Below, one piece after another: positions 53,855 through 62,686 of a stretch of DNA of 64,000 bases (the first letter of the stretch is position 1; the number at the start of each line of letters is the position of its first letter). The stretch comes from Hungatella sp. UBA7603 (GTDB lineage Bacteria; Bacillota; Clostridia; Lachnospirales; Lachnospiraceae): the NCBI GenBank assembly GCA_002478865.1, contig DLJZ01000001.1, positions 46,636 to 110,635 on the forward strand, in the 5' to 3' direction. The notes beneath the pieces are model-generated. The model was not told the origin of the DNA. It ran no database searches and worked only from the letters and a program-made list of their open reading frames with translations. A program made the translations under genes and the position numbers.

Positions 53855-54307
53855 ATGCGGTTTCATTTGATTGATAAATTGCTTTCCTATTCGAAGTGGA
53901 AGGAAGCCCTGGCACTTAAGAATGTGACGTATGGGAATCCGGAATTTATAAATGACAGCCATTATATGGATGATACACTTTTCCTGGAAAGCATATTTCA
54001 GTGTGCCGCTTGGCTGATTGTAATATCTTCCGATCAAAAACTGAGGCCCACTATTGTGACGGCAGAAGGATATCAGATATTCGAACAGGTGTGTCCGGGT
54101 GAACAGCTGAAAATTAAGGTCGATATCCAGGATTATAATGAGGAGTACGCAACCATTCGCGGAGACGTTTATAAAAAAGATAAATTATGTGCTTCGTTAA
54201 AAAATGCCATTTTAAAGCTGGTTGATACCTCAGAATTAGAAGATCCGGAATTAACGAAAAAGTACATAGAGTACTTGACTCAAATCAAAGGGGATGTTGG
54301 AATATAA
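53855..54307 (+). CDS. Hotdog-fold protein, FabZ/FabA-like, degenerate active site
   Basis: 150 residues. Pattern DSHYMDDTLFLESIFQCAAWL lines up with the H-F-P-x-x-P-x-M-P-G-V-L-x-x-E-A-x-A-Q-A helix region of hydroxyacyl-ACP dehydratases; the His is kept but the Pro-Gly loop is lost. CPGEQLKIKVDIQDYN matches the following strand. It may be a dehydratase with altered chemistry, a thioesterase-like protein, or a non-catalytic partner of the second hotdog protein. One base separates it from the ACP gene. Confidence 0.7.
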   Translation: MRFHLIDKLLSYSKWKEALALKNVTYGNPEFINDSHYMDDTLFLESIFQCAAWLIVISSDQKLRPTIVTAEGYQIFEQVCPGEQLKIKVDIQDYNEEYATIRGDVYKKDKLCASLKNAILKLVDTSELEDPELTKKYIEYLTQIKGDVGI

Positions 54308-54335
54308 CATCCCTTTTTAGAAAGGCGAAAATATT

Positions 54336-55583
54336 ATGTCAAATGAGGATAAAAAAGTTGTTGTCACAGGAATGGGTATGATAAGCCCTATTGGTAATAA
54401 TGTGGCTCAATCGTGGGATAACTTATTAAATGGCAAGTCAGGGATCCAAAAAATTACACTATTTGATACGGAAGGATTCTCCTGTAAAATTGCAGGCCAG
54501 GTGAATGATGAGACTTATCACACCGATCTGCCATACAGCAGGGGTACCCATTTTGGCTTAGTTGCAACAAAAGAAGCTCTTGAGGATGCGAATATAATAA
54601 ATGACGAGGCAATCCTTGATGAGATGGCAGTTTTCATTGGCAATTCAGGGACCAGAACTGGGTTGGACGACTTTTCAGAAGAATTCCATGCCCGTAATTT
54701 AAAAGAATTAACCTTGAGAAATTTAAACAGTGACAGCCAATTTGATAAAAGCAGATATTCGGCCGCAGCAGAAACCATTGCAAAGAAATATAAAATGTAT
54801 GGAGGCTGTTATTCCATTACCACAGCATGTGCATCAGGAACCCAGGCGATTGGTCTGGCCTGTGATAGTATCAAGACCGGAGAGAACACGGTTGTGCTTG
54901 CAGGAGGCTGTGATGCCATGATTACGGAAATAGATTTAATGGGATTTTGCATGTTAGGAGCGGTGACAAGCGGGTACAATGATAATCCTTCCAAAGGAAG
55001 CAGACCCTTTAATAAAGACAGAAGTGGATTTGTTTTGGGGGAAGGAGCCGGTATGTTGATACTTGAAGAGAAAGAACATGCGATGAAGCGGAATGCAAAG
55101 ATTTATGCTGAAATAGCTGGCTTTGGGAATGCCATTTCCGGTTATAGCATTCTTGACACACCTCCCAATGGCGAGAATTTAGCTCAAGCTATGCGAAATG
55201 CCATGAAGGAAGCTGGGATTGACAAAAAACAAGTAGGTTACATCAATGCCCATGGGACGTCAACACGTGATAATGATTCGTCGGAGTCAGCAGCTGTTAT
55301 GGACGTATTTGGAGAAGATACTTTAAGTGTCCCAATAAGTTCCACCAAGGCCTCCACCGGGCATTTGATTTCCGGGGCAGGAGCGATAGAAGCTATTTTT
55401 TCAATTATGGCTCTAAACGATCAGTGCCTGCCGCCAACGCTAAACCTGGAAGATATTGATGGAAAATGTTCTTTGTGTCATATTCATAGTGCATTAGAAA
55501 GAAAAATTGATTACTCCATGTCAAACTCTCTTGGATTTGGTGGATCCAATGCAAGTGTCATTTTCAGGAGGTTTGAAGAATGA
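54336..55583 (+). CDS. Beta-ketoacyl synthase (KAS II/FabF-like) 1
   Basis: 415 residues. The catalytic triad is complete: Cys165 in TTACASGTQA, His306 in NAHGTSTRDND, His343 in STGHLIS. N-terminal KVVVTGMGMISPIGNN and C-terminal NSLGFGGSNASVIF are typical. AAAGGCGAA precedes the ATG. The product extends chains by Claisen condensation. It overlaps the second hotdog gene by four bases and is separated from its presumed chain-length-factor partner only by that small gene. Confidence 0.93.
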   Translation: MSNEDKKVVVTGMGMISPIGNNVAQSWDNLLNGKSGIQKITLFDTEGFSCKIAGQVNDETYHTDLPYSRGTHFGLVATKEALEDANIINDEAILDEMAVFIGNSGTRTGLDDFSEEFHARNLKELTLRNLNSDSQFDKSRYSAAAETIAKKYKMYGGCYSITTACASGTQAIGLACDSIKTGENTVVLAGGCDAMITEIDLMGFCMLGAVTSGYNDNPSKGSRPFNKDRSGFVLGEGAGMLILEEKEHAMKRNAKIYAEIAGFGNAISGYSILDTPPNGENLAQAMRNAMKEAGIDKKQVGYINAHGTSTRDNDSSESAAVMDVFGEDTLSVPISSTKASTGHLISGAGAIEAIFSIMALNDQCLPPTLNLEDIDGKCSLCHIHSALERKIDYSMSNSLGFGGSNASVIFRRFEE

Positions 55584-55999
55584 GTTTTATTATGGTTGAT
55601 CGAGTTTGTGAAGTCAATGACTCCAGCATTAAAACAATAAAGCTATTGTCAATTGCTGAACCTGTTTATGAAATACATTTCCCTTTCTTTCCGGTACTTC
55701 CGGCTGTGCTCTTGTTGGAAAATGTCAAACAGAGCATTGATTTATTCATGAAAAAGAACGGGGAGGAGGAGAAGGTATATTTTTTTAATGGCATCAAAAA
55801 ACTAAAAGTATATAAAGCCCTGTTTCCTGGAGATGCGATCATTACGGAGGTATCCTTAACTCGGAAAGTCGATGATTATTATTTGTTTGATGCCAATATT
55901 TACAATAATGAAATGATAGCAGCTAAGTTAAAAGAAGTTAAAGTTGTAGTGGGGAAGGAGAGCTGTATATGGGAAAAAGAGTTGCAATCACAGGATTAG
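55580..55999 (+). CDS. Hotdog-fold FabZ-like dehydratase
   Basis: 139 residues. D-R-V near the start and the motif IHFPFFPVLPAVLLLENVKQ, which keeps the His-Phe-Pro of FabZ and the general acid-position Glu but has Ala for Gly in the P-G-V loop. It should remove water from 3-hydroxyacyl-ACP. AGGAGG lies in the end of the KS gene. It overlaps both neighbours (4 bases with the KS and 31 with the next gene). Confidence 0.78.
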   Translation: MSFIMVDRVCEVNDSSIKTIKLLSIAEPVYEIHFPFFPVLPAVLLLENVKQSIDLFMKKNGEEEKVYFFNGIKKLKVYKALFPGDAIITEVSLTRKVDDYYLFDANIYNNEMIAAKLKEVKVVVGKESCIWEKELQSQD

Positions 56000-57024
56000 G
56001 TATTACCTTGGATACAGGTATTACTGGAAATGAAGAGAATAAGACATTTAAAAATAGAAAAATAAAAAAGCTTTTGTCCAGAGGAGAAAAGATATTTTGC
56101 AGTTCTGCCAATCATGCAGTTCTTGATTCGGGAATATTAGAAATCGATACGGCAAAGGAAAAAAGAGGAATCTTTCTTGGGACTACAAAGGAATCTTCTT
56201 CAAGAAATGAATTATTAAATGTGTTAAAGAGTATTTATGATGGAGAACTTAGACATAAGGAATTTTCGGAAGCAGTGGTAGAAAACATGTCTCCTCTTTT
56301 TGTGGTGAAATCTCTGCCCAATGCATGTTTGCATTATGCGGCTGAAGAATTCGGCATTAGAGGAACCAATTCTTTATTTATAACAAATGGGGTAGCCAGT
56401 TCCCAAGCGCTAGCCGCTGCGTACCATACAATCCTTAGAAGAGATTGCACCTGGTGCCTGGTTGGGGGATTTGACTCTCATATGGAAGAAAATGAATTTT
56501 ACAATTATGAACAATATGGTTTTAGAGTCAGCGACATGGACGATGAAAAAAGTAGTGAAGTATTAGGCGAAGGGGCTGGAAGCATGATCGTGGAAGATTA
56601 TGAACATGCTGTTTTAAGAAATGCCAAAATATATGGAGAAATCATCGGGCATGGGGAAGTTTTACTGGATTTGGAAAACAATGAAGAAGACAATATAAGA
56701 ATTTTAAAGCAAGGTATATTAAAAAGCTTAGCAATGGCACATAAGGATGCCAAGGATATTGCTTTTATCAATACGGACGGGATGTCTTACAAAAAATATA
56801 ATGAAATAGAAGAGAAAGCCACTGGAGATATCTTTCCTGATATACCGCAGATAAACTTAAAGGAACAGTTTGGAAATCTCATGGGAGCAGCTTGTATTGT
56901 GGAAATTGCCAGTGATTTAAATGATAGCGGATCAAATCATAATACACCCCAGGATTTTATGAAAATATCCGCTGGCTTTGGAGGACAAGTATCCATAATG
57001 ATAATAAGGAGGAATGAATTATGA
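55969..57024 (+). CDS. Inactive ketosynthase homologue (chain-length-factor-like) 1
   Basis: 351 residues. Ketosynthase fold, but all three catalytic residues are changed: the Cys site reads TNGVASSQA (Val142), the first His site reads FINTDGMSYKK (Asp), and the second reads EQFGNLMGA (Asn). Structural motifs such as LGEGAGSMIVEDYEHAVL are kept. This is the pattern of chain length factor (KS-beta) subunits, which dimerise with an active KS and set chain length. AAGGAGAG precedes the ATG. Confidence 0.85.
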   Translation: MGKRVAITGLGITLDTGITGNEENKTFKNRKIKKLLSRGEKIFCSSANHAVLDSGILEIDTAKEKRGIFLGTTKESSSRNELLNVLKSIYDGELRHKEFSEAVVENMSPLFVVKSLPNACLHYAAEEFGIRGTNSLFITNGVASSQALAAAYHTILRRDCTWCLVGGFDSHMEENEFYNYEQYGFRVSDMDDEKSSEVLGEGAGSMIVEDYEHAVLRNAKIYGEIIGHGEVLLDLENNEEDNIRILKQGILKSLAMAHKDAKDIAFINTDGMSYKKYNEIEEKATGDIFPDIPQINLKEQFGNLMGAACIVEIASDLNDSGSNHNTPQDFMKISAGFGGQVSIMIIRRNEL

Positions 57025-58061
57025 ATTCTAAAATATCCGGAATAGGTTCTTATTTCCCAGGAACTGCTGTATCAAATGAGATGTTGTCAGAAGAGTTTGA
57101 TATTGACCCCTGGTTGTTAAAGGAATTAGGGGTAGAAAACAGATTTTGGGCATCGGATCCTAAGGATTATACCCTGAATGAAACACAAAGTGAAATGATG
57201 GCAAAAGCCATAGAATCTGCGATTGTGGATTCGAAAATTAAAAAAGATGAGATTGATTTACTAATTACTACATCAACTGTACCAGATTATACCCTTCCTA
57301 CCACCGCCACTTTGGTACAAGAACTGCTAGACATTAAAAAGTGCAATGCCCTGGAGATTCATTGTGGCTGCGTTGGGGCACTGCAGGCAATTGATATCGC
57401 AAATTGTTATATTAAATGCGGGAAGGCAAAAACTGTCGCAATCGCAGCTGGCAACCTAATGAGTACCTACTGGCTTAGGGATTGGAAAAATAATGAAATA
57501 GAGGGGATGGCAGATCAATTAAACATGGCAATGTTTTCAGACAGTGCCAGTGCCATTATTATACAGGAATCCAAAGAAGAAGGAATCTTATACAGCTTTT
57601 CAGAAAGCATCGGAACTGGGATCGAAAAGGGCATTTTTCTGGACATGGGTGGAGCTGTATATCCAGGAGACAAAACCGCTTTTGCAGAGAATCGGCATAA
57701 ATGGAGTCAGAGGCCAAAACTGATTAAGAAGCACGGCAGTACATTATCAAAGAATGCAATCGAAAAACTGGCAGAAGGTACTGGTATAAGAATCGACGAG
57801 TTGAAGTGGATTATCTTTCCTCAGGCCAATCCATCCTTACTTCTAAATGACATTGAAGGATTAAAATCTAACGGGTTCCCAGTTGAAAAGATCAGATATA
57901 ACGTAGATAAGGTTGGAAATAGTGCAACAGCATCGCTGTTTCATGTGCTATACGAGATTGATAAAAATGGGGAGCTTACTGAGGGAGATAAAGTTGCCAT
58001 CATTGGGGGAGAAGCCTCAAAGTGGATGTATGGAGGCGTGTTAATAGAATGGAAAAAATAG
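57021..58061 (+). CDS. KAS III (FabH-like) acyltransferase/initiation enzyme lacking the catalytic His
   Basis: 346 residues. Nucleophile Cys117 in IHCGCVGALQ and Asn300 in VGNSATASLFH match FabH, but the F-I-P-H-Q-A-N motif reads IIFPQANPSL, so the catalytic His is Pro267. Enzymes of this type that lack the His tend to transfer acyl groups or use unusual starters (DpsC/CerJ-like) instead of decarboxylative condensation. AGGAGG precedes the ATG. It overlaps the genes on either side (4 bases before, 13 after). Confidence 0.88.
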   Translation: MNSKISGIGSYFPGTAVSNEMLSEEFDIDPWLLKELGVENRFWASDPKDYTLNETQSEMMAKAIESAIVDSKIKKDEIDLLITTSTVPDYTLPTTATLVQELLDIKKCNALEIHCGCVGALQAIDIANCYIKCGKAKTVAIAAGNLMSTYWLRDWKNNEIEGMADQLNMAMFSDSASAIIIQESKEEGILYSFSESIGTGIEKGIFLDMGGAVYPGDKTAFAENRHKWSQRPKLIKKHGSTLSKNAIEKLAEGTGIRIDELKWIIFPQANPSLLLNDIEGLKSNGFPVEKIRYNVDKVGNSATASLFHVLYEIDKNGELTEGDKVAIIGGEASKWMYGGVLIEWKK

Positions 58062-58798
58062 CGCTGGTTACAGGAAGTTCCAGAGGAATCGGGAAAGTGA
58101 TCGCCGAAAAATTACTGTTAGAAGGTTATACGGTATATCTTCATTATTGTATGAATGAAGAATTGGCTAAAAACACATATGAAGAATTTTTAAACCGAAA
58201 ATTTAAGACTAGACTGATCTGTTCGGATATTTCTAATGAAGACGAAATAAAAAAGATGTTTGAAAAAATTAAAGAGGAATCAGGATACATAGATGTATTA
58301 ATAAATAATGCGGCATCAGGGGTTCATAAAAGCATTGTAGATATCAGGAAAAGAGATTGGGATTTTACGTTCGAGGTAAATGCAAGAGGGACTTTTCTTT
58401 GCAGCAAATATGCAGTTCCCTTAATGAAGGCAAGTACATCTTTATATAAGTCAATTGTGAATATAACCAGTACCGGGAGTCAAAGGTACATACCAGGATA
58501 TTCTCTCATAGGAGGAACAAAAGCGTACATCGAAAATCTCACAAAGTATATGGCATGTGAATTATCCAGCTATGGGATTAACGTAAATGCCGTTTCTGGA
58601 GGTCTGGTTGAGACGGACTCTTTAAATTACTTTCAAGATAAAAAACTGGTAATGGAGGAATTTAAAAAGAGAGTTCCTGCAGGTCGCCTGGTTATGCCAG
58701 AAGACATTGCAAATTTAGTATCATTTTTATGTAATTCTAATTCTGAAATGATTCGAGGTCAGACAATTGTAGTGGATGGTGGTGCATCTTTGATTTAA
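58049..58798 (+). CDS. 3-oxoacyl-ACP reductase (FabG-like ketoreductase 2)
   Basis: 249 residues from ATG 58049, which lies inside the end of the KAS III gene with GGAGGCG upstream; an ATG at 58022 is less likely. SDR motifs: VTGSSRGIGKVIAE, INNAASG (NNA), Ser in NITSTGSQRYI, then Tyr in PGYSLIGGTKAYIE (the Y-x-x-x-K spacing is altered to Y-S-L-I-G-G-T-K) and IVVDGGASLI. The spacing of the Tyr and Lys should be checked, since G-G-T-K normally follows the Tyr by one residue more than here. Confidence 0.86.
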   Translation: MEKIALVTGSSRGIGKVIAEKLLLEGYTVYLHYCMNEELAKNTYEEFLNRKFKTRLICSDISNEDEIKKMFEKIKEESGYIDVLINNAASGVHKSIVDIRKRDWDFTFEVNARGTFLCSKYAVPLMKASTSLYKSIVNITSTGSQRYIPGYSLIGGTKAYIENLTKYMACELSSYGINVNAVSGGLVETDSLNYFQDKKLVMEEFKKRVPAGRLVMPEDIANLVSFLCNSNSEMIRGQTIVVDGGASLI

Positions 58799-58823
58799 AA
58801 ATACAGTTTTGGAGGGTATGCAT

Positions 58824-60470
58824 ATGAAATACAATAGCAAAAATAGGGATGAAGTATATACAGGAAATACATGCTATCCTGGAAAAAAATCAAGATTTGA
58901 TCTCTGGACAAGGGGGAATGTAGCGGAAGCCTTTCCTGATATCATGACACCGTTAAGCTGGTCTCTGTGGGGAGAGGCCATGAATGAATTATTAAGGGAT
59001 TCTTTCCGGCACTATTCGTTCTCACCTGAAGTGAAAGAAAAGTGTTTTATCATGCTAAATGGCGGTAAGCTTTACTATAACATCGGCCTGGTGAATTTTT
59101 ACATGAAAAGAATCGGTCTGTTTCCCATGGATACGATTATAGGAGGGGAAACGGCTTATAGTAACAAACGTCGCAAAGAGAGAATACATTGGCTTCGATT
59201 TATGCTTCATATGCCAGGAAGTATAAAGGCGGAAAAAAATAATAAGCAACTGGAAGCAGAATCAAAGCTGAAATGGAGAGAATTTCTCCGTTACCAGAAA
59301 AAATGGGTTGATCTTGATTATAATACCTTTGATTTAAATATGCTTTTTGGTTTGCTTAATGAAAGAATTACATATGGAAAAGAAAACATGCATCTGCATA
59401 CGGATGCGACAACGGCCGCATTTTCTAAGATGGCATTACTCCAATGGAAGCTGAATAAATATGGCTATGACAATTCAACGTTATTAAAGCTAGTGAATGA
59501 TATTGAAGGCATTGAAATGGCTGAAATCAGTAGCTGTATGGAACGTTTGAAAAATATAATCGTGCCATCAGAAAAAAGCCAAGAGATATTAGAATGTCTG
59601 AAAAGCGAAAACTGGCAGCAGCTTTTAATCGATTCCGGTTTTGAAAAGGTTTATAATTTTATCAATGAAAATATCATTGAAAAGTATGGACACCGGGGAA
59701 AAAATGAATTGGAAATAATGGAACCTTATTGGGCCGAAAATCCGCGTATGCTTCTAGATATGATAATAGAAAGATGTTTAAATAAAGAAGCAGTTAGATT
59801 GAGAGAGCAGGAGAAAACAAGCGTAGATGATAAAAAGTTTGGAAAATTAATTACCCAGGCCAGAACTTTCACGAAATTAAGAGAAAATAATAAACACTAT
59901 TTGTATATTATAATAGCTGAGATTAAAAGAGTTTCAAGAGTGTTAAATAACAAGTTATGCAGCGTTATTCCAGAAATGGAACCGGATGATATTTATTTTA
60001 TGCATTATGATGAAGTAAGGCGTTTGATTAAGGATTTCACAGAGTTTGCTGAAATAAAATCAAAAGTCATACTAAGGAAGAAAATTTATTCTGATTGCAT
60101 GACAAATAGTAAAGAACCAGAGATCAAAAAATCATCAAAAAAGGTCCTCCGAGGAATACCAGCATGCTATGGTAGGGTAAAAGGAAATGTAAGGGTAATC
60201 AATCATAATTATGCCGGCAATATAAAAAAGGGTGATATTATTGTGATTAAATCGCTTGATATTAGCTGGACCCCTCTTTTTTCCGTTGCGGGTGGTCTGA
60301 TTACTGAATTGGGAGGCATATTATCTCATGCAGCAATCATAGCAAGAGAATACAATATACCTACTATCGTTAATGTGGAAAATGCCACGACAACTCTGGA
60401 GGATGGAGACCGGGTCTTATTAGATGGTGAGACCGGAGTGATCTATTATGATAAAGTTCTTCCTACTTAA
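58824..60470 (+). CDS. Dikinase substrate-binding and phosphohistidine domains (split rifampin-phosphotransferase-like)
   Basis: 548 residues from ATG 58824 (GGAGGG upstream). The N-terminus GNVAEAFPDIMTPLSWSLWG is the start of the central substrate domain of rifampin phosphotransferase (RPH)/PEP-synthase-like proteins. The C-terminal 80 residues are the swivelling phosphohistidine domain, with His502 in GGILSHAAIIAREYNIPTIV. The ATP-grasp domain that should come first is absent and is coded by a separate gene at 62687. Together they match the RPH order ATP, substrate, His. The substrate may be the pathway product or an intermediate. Confidence 0.85.
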   Translation: MKYNSKNRDEVYTGNTCYPGKKSRFDLWTRGNVAEAFPDIMTPLSWSLWGEAMNELLRDSFRHYSFSPEVKEKCFIMLNGGKLYYNIGLVNFYMKRIGLFPMDTIIGGETAYSNKRRKERIHWLRFMLHMPGSIKAEKNNKQLEAESKLKWREFLRYQKKWVDLDYNTFDLNMLFGLLNERITYGKENMHLHTDATTAAFSKMALLQWKLNKYGYDNSTLLKLVNDIEGIEMAEISSCMERLKNIIVPSEKSQEILECLKSENWQQLLIDSGFEKVYNFINENIIEKYGHRGKNELEIMEPYWAENPRMLLDMIIERCLNKEAVRLREQEKTSVDDKKFGKLITQARTFTKLRENNKHYLYIIIAEIKRVSRVLNNKLCSVIPEMEPDDIYFMHYDEVRRLIKDFTEFAEIKSKVILRKKIYSDCMTNSKEPEIKKSSKKVLRGIPACYGRVKGNVRVINHNYAGNIKKGDIIVIKSLDISWTPLFSVAGGLITELGGILSHAAIIAREYNIPTIVNVENATTTLEDGDRVLLDGETGVIYYDKVLPT

Positions 60471-60624
60471 AAAAAGTACCTATTCCTTTCGCTCAGTAAT
60501 CCATATTGTTCGTTCCGTTGATTGGGCGTCTTAGGCGTGGGAGAAGAAAAGAAATATTTGAATCTTATGTTGTTTGTGTTTGCAGTGAATCGTCTTCTAT
60601 TCTTAAAGAAAGGATTAATTTCGA

Positions 60625-61797
60625 ATGACAAATCGTGTTTTTATAACCGGAATGGGTATGATATCACCTCTGGGTGATAATGTTGATCTCAACTGGAAGA
60701 ACCTTTTAGAAAGAAAAAATCACTTTGTTCCTTATGAAATATTTATGGGGAAAGGTAGAAGGAAAGAAGAATTCTATGTAGGAAAGGTTTCTTGTAATTC
60801 AGAAGAGAAGAAATACAGTAAATTGGCGGAAGACGTTTTGATTCAGGCCATTCATGAATCAGGAATTAATCCAGAAAAAAATCTTGGAAGAACTGCATTG
60901 ATCATCGGCAGTAGCTTAGGAAATAGTGAATATATATTTAATAGTATAACGGATGAGTCTGGGGAGCTGGATTTAGATGAGATATTACCTGAGGTCCTGG
61001 CTCATAAACTTGCTGAAAAATATTTTGTAAATACCACTGTAATGGTTATAAACAGTGCCTGTTCTTCCTCGTCAAATGCAATAGGGAAAGCATATCGACT
61101 AATTAAAAATAATCGTATTGATTGTGCTTATGTTATTGGTATTGATGCGGTGCTTTCTGATATGGGTTTGGCCAGCTTTGCTGCGTTAGGGGTCTTGAGT
61201 GCGAGTGAATCAATGAGACCATTTGATGTCCATCATAACGGATTTATTTTAAGCGAAGGATCGGGTGCCTTAATATTGCAAAGAGAAGATTTTATTGAGG
61301 AAGACCATTTGAGTGCCTGTACTGAAATAATTGGGTATGGTGCCAGTTGCGATGCATATCACATCGTTGCTCCTGATCTGAAAGGGGACGGTGCTGCATT
61401 GGCGATGAAGATGGCGCTAAAGGATGCAGAGATTCCATCTACAACAATCGATTATATCAACTGTCATGGAACAGGAACGAAATTAAATGATGAATCTGAA
61501 TACAATGCAATGGAGTTGATCTTTGATCACATGGTTCATGCAAGCTCAACAAAGGGAATGACAGGTCATTTGCTGGGAGCTTGTGGGATCGCGGAAACTA
61601 TTTTTTCCTGCCTATCAATGAAACATGATTTGATTCCTGGAACTGTAAATTTGATGGATCCTATAAAAAGAAGCAACATCAATTTGCTGTCGGAAGATAT
61701 AAAGACAAAGGTGAACATTGTCATGAATAATACATTTGCTTTTGGAGGTCAAAATGCGTCGCTGATATTAAAAAAATGGAAAGGAGAATCCATTTGA
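60625..61797 (+). CDS. Beta-ketoacyl synthase (KAS II/FabF-like) 2
   Basis: 390 residues. Catalytic triad present: Cys146 in NSACSSSSNAIG, His281 in NCHGTGTKLND, His315 in GMTGHLLGACG. AGAAAGGATT precedes the ATG. A 154-base gap with no recognisable gene or terminator separates it from the dikinase gene. Its end overlaps the following degenerate KS gene by four bases, the usual arrangement of KS-alpha/KS-beta pairs in type II polyketide synthases. Confidence 0.93.
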   Translation: MTNRVFITGMGMISPLGDNVDLNWKNLLERKNHFVPYEIFMGKGRRKEEFYVGKVSCNSEEKKYSKLAEDVLIQAIHESGINPEKNLGRTALIIGSSLGNSEYIFNSITDESGELDLDEILPEVLAHKLAEKYFVNTTVMVINSACSSSSNAIGKAYRLIKNNRIDCAYVIGIDAVLSDMGLASFAALGVLSASESMRPFDVHHNGFILSEGSGALILQREDFIEEDHLSACTEIIGYGASCDAYHIVAPDLKGDGAALAMKMALKDAEIPSTTIDYINCHGTGTKLNDESEYNAMELIFDHMVHASSTKGMTGHLLGACGIAETIFSCLSMKHDLIPGTVNLMDPIKRSNINLLSEDIKTKVNIVMNNTFAFGGQNASLILKKWKGESI

Positions 61798-62657
61798 AGC
61801 GTACATACATCAAAGATATTGTTTGCCTTTACCCGGATGCATTTAGTGGCTGCATTGATATAGATTCTTTTTTGCATCCGAAGGAAAAAAGAAAGCTCGA
61901 CCGGTATTCTCAGATATCATTAGCAGCTTCCAAAAGAATACAGGAAAGCAATCCGGATTTTTTTAGATATGGAGAGGATATATGTGTTTTAGCAGCAACC
62001 TGCTTTGGAGCTTTGAATACGCTAGCAGAAGATGTAATCAAATATCATGATACCGGTTTGGTATCGCCAATCTTTGTCACCAAGATACTTTCCAATATGC
62101 AGGCGTCTGTTATAGCAATCGCTTTGCAGTTAAGAGGTACTAGTTATACCGTATCAACAGGCATGAATTCGTCCTGTGATGCTGTGATTGACGGATATGA
62201 GCTAATCATGGAAGATAGAGAGAGACATGTGTTGGTTGCCAGCAGTGATTCTTGTTCTAGTGAATATGGAATGAAGATACTAAATAATTACACCAGTGCG
62301 GATGGGAAAGATTTTGGTGAGAGCGGGGCAGCAATATTACTAGATTCCCAGTTAGAAGCAGGAGCTTTGGCGGAAATAACAGGTATCTACAGGGGGATTT
62401 TGCGTGAACAGGAAACGATCTGGGAGAGATTAAATGTTGATGCTGGTAATGAAGTGACTGGAAGTCATGGAATATACTTAAGAGAAACAAATAAACAGAT
62501 CTATGGTTTGCCTCTTTCTTCCGGTTCCCAAACAATCTTTGATATAAAAAAAGGAATTGAATATTGTAAGTATAACAATGAAAAGGAGTTCTTTGTGTAT
62601 AGTATTTCAAAGAAAAGAGAATTTAGTGCCATCAGCATAAAATACGTTGCAGATTAA
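61794..62657 (+). CDS. Truncated, inactive ketosynthase homologue (chain-length-factor-like) 2
   Basis: 287 residues from TTG 61794 (AAAGGAGA upstream), overlapping the KS stop. Only the N-terminal KS half is present: ISLAASKRIQES, DICVLAATCFGALNTL, then the Cys site reads VSTGMNSSCDAV (Met at the Cys position), and DFGESGAAILLDS. The C-terminal domain with both His motifs is absent, about 120 residues shorter than a normal KS. It may pair with the preceding KS as a minimal KS-beta. The intact frame and tight coupling argue against a pseudogene. Confidence 0.78.
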   Translation: MKRTYIKDIVCLYPDAFSGCIDIDSFLHPKEKRKLDRYSQISLAASKRIQESNPDFFRYGEDICVLAATCFGALNTLAEDVIKYHDTGLVSPIFVTKILSNMQASVIAIALQLRGTSYTVSTGMNSSCDAVIDGYELIMEDRERHVLVASSDSCSSEYGMKILNNYTSADGKDFGESGAAILLDSQLEAGALAEITGIYRGILREQETIWERLNVDAGNEVTGSHGIYLRETNKQIYGLPLSSGSQTIFDIKKGIEYCKYNNEKEFFVYSISKKREFSAISIKYVAD

Positions 62658-62686
62658 ACACATATTTCAGGAAGATAAGGGGATAT

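Noticed and set aside
60471..60624. A promoter or terminator that would split the biosynthetic operon
   Set aside because: No clear hairpin with T-run or -35/-10 pair at good spacing was found in the 154-base gap, so one operon remains the simplest reading.
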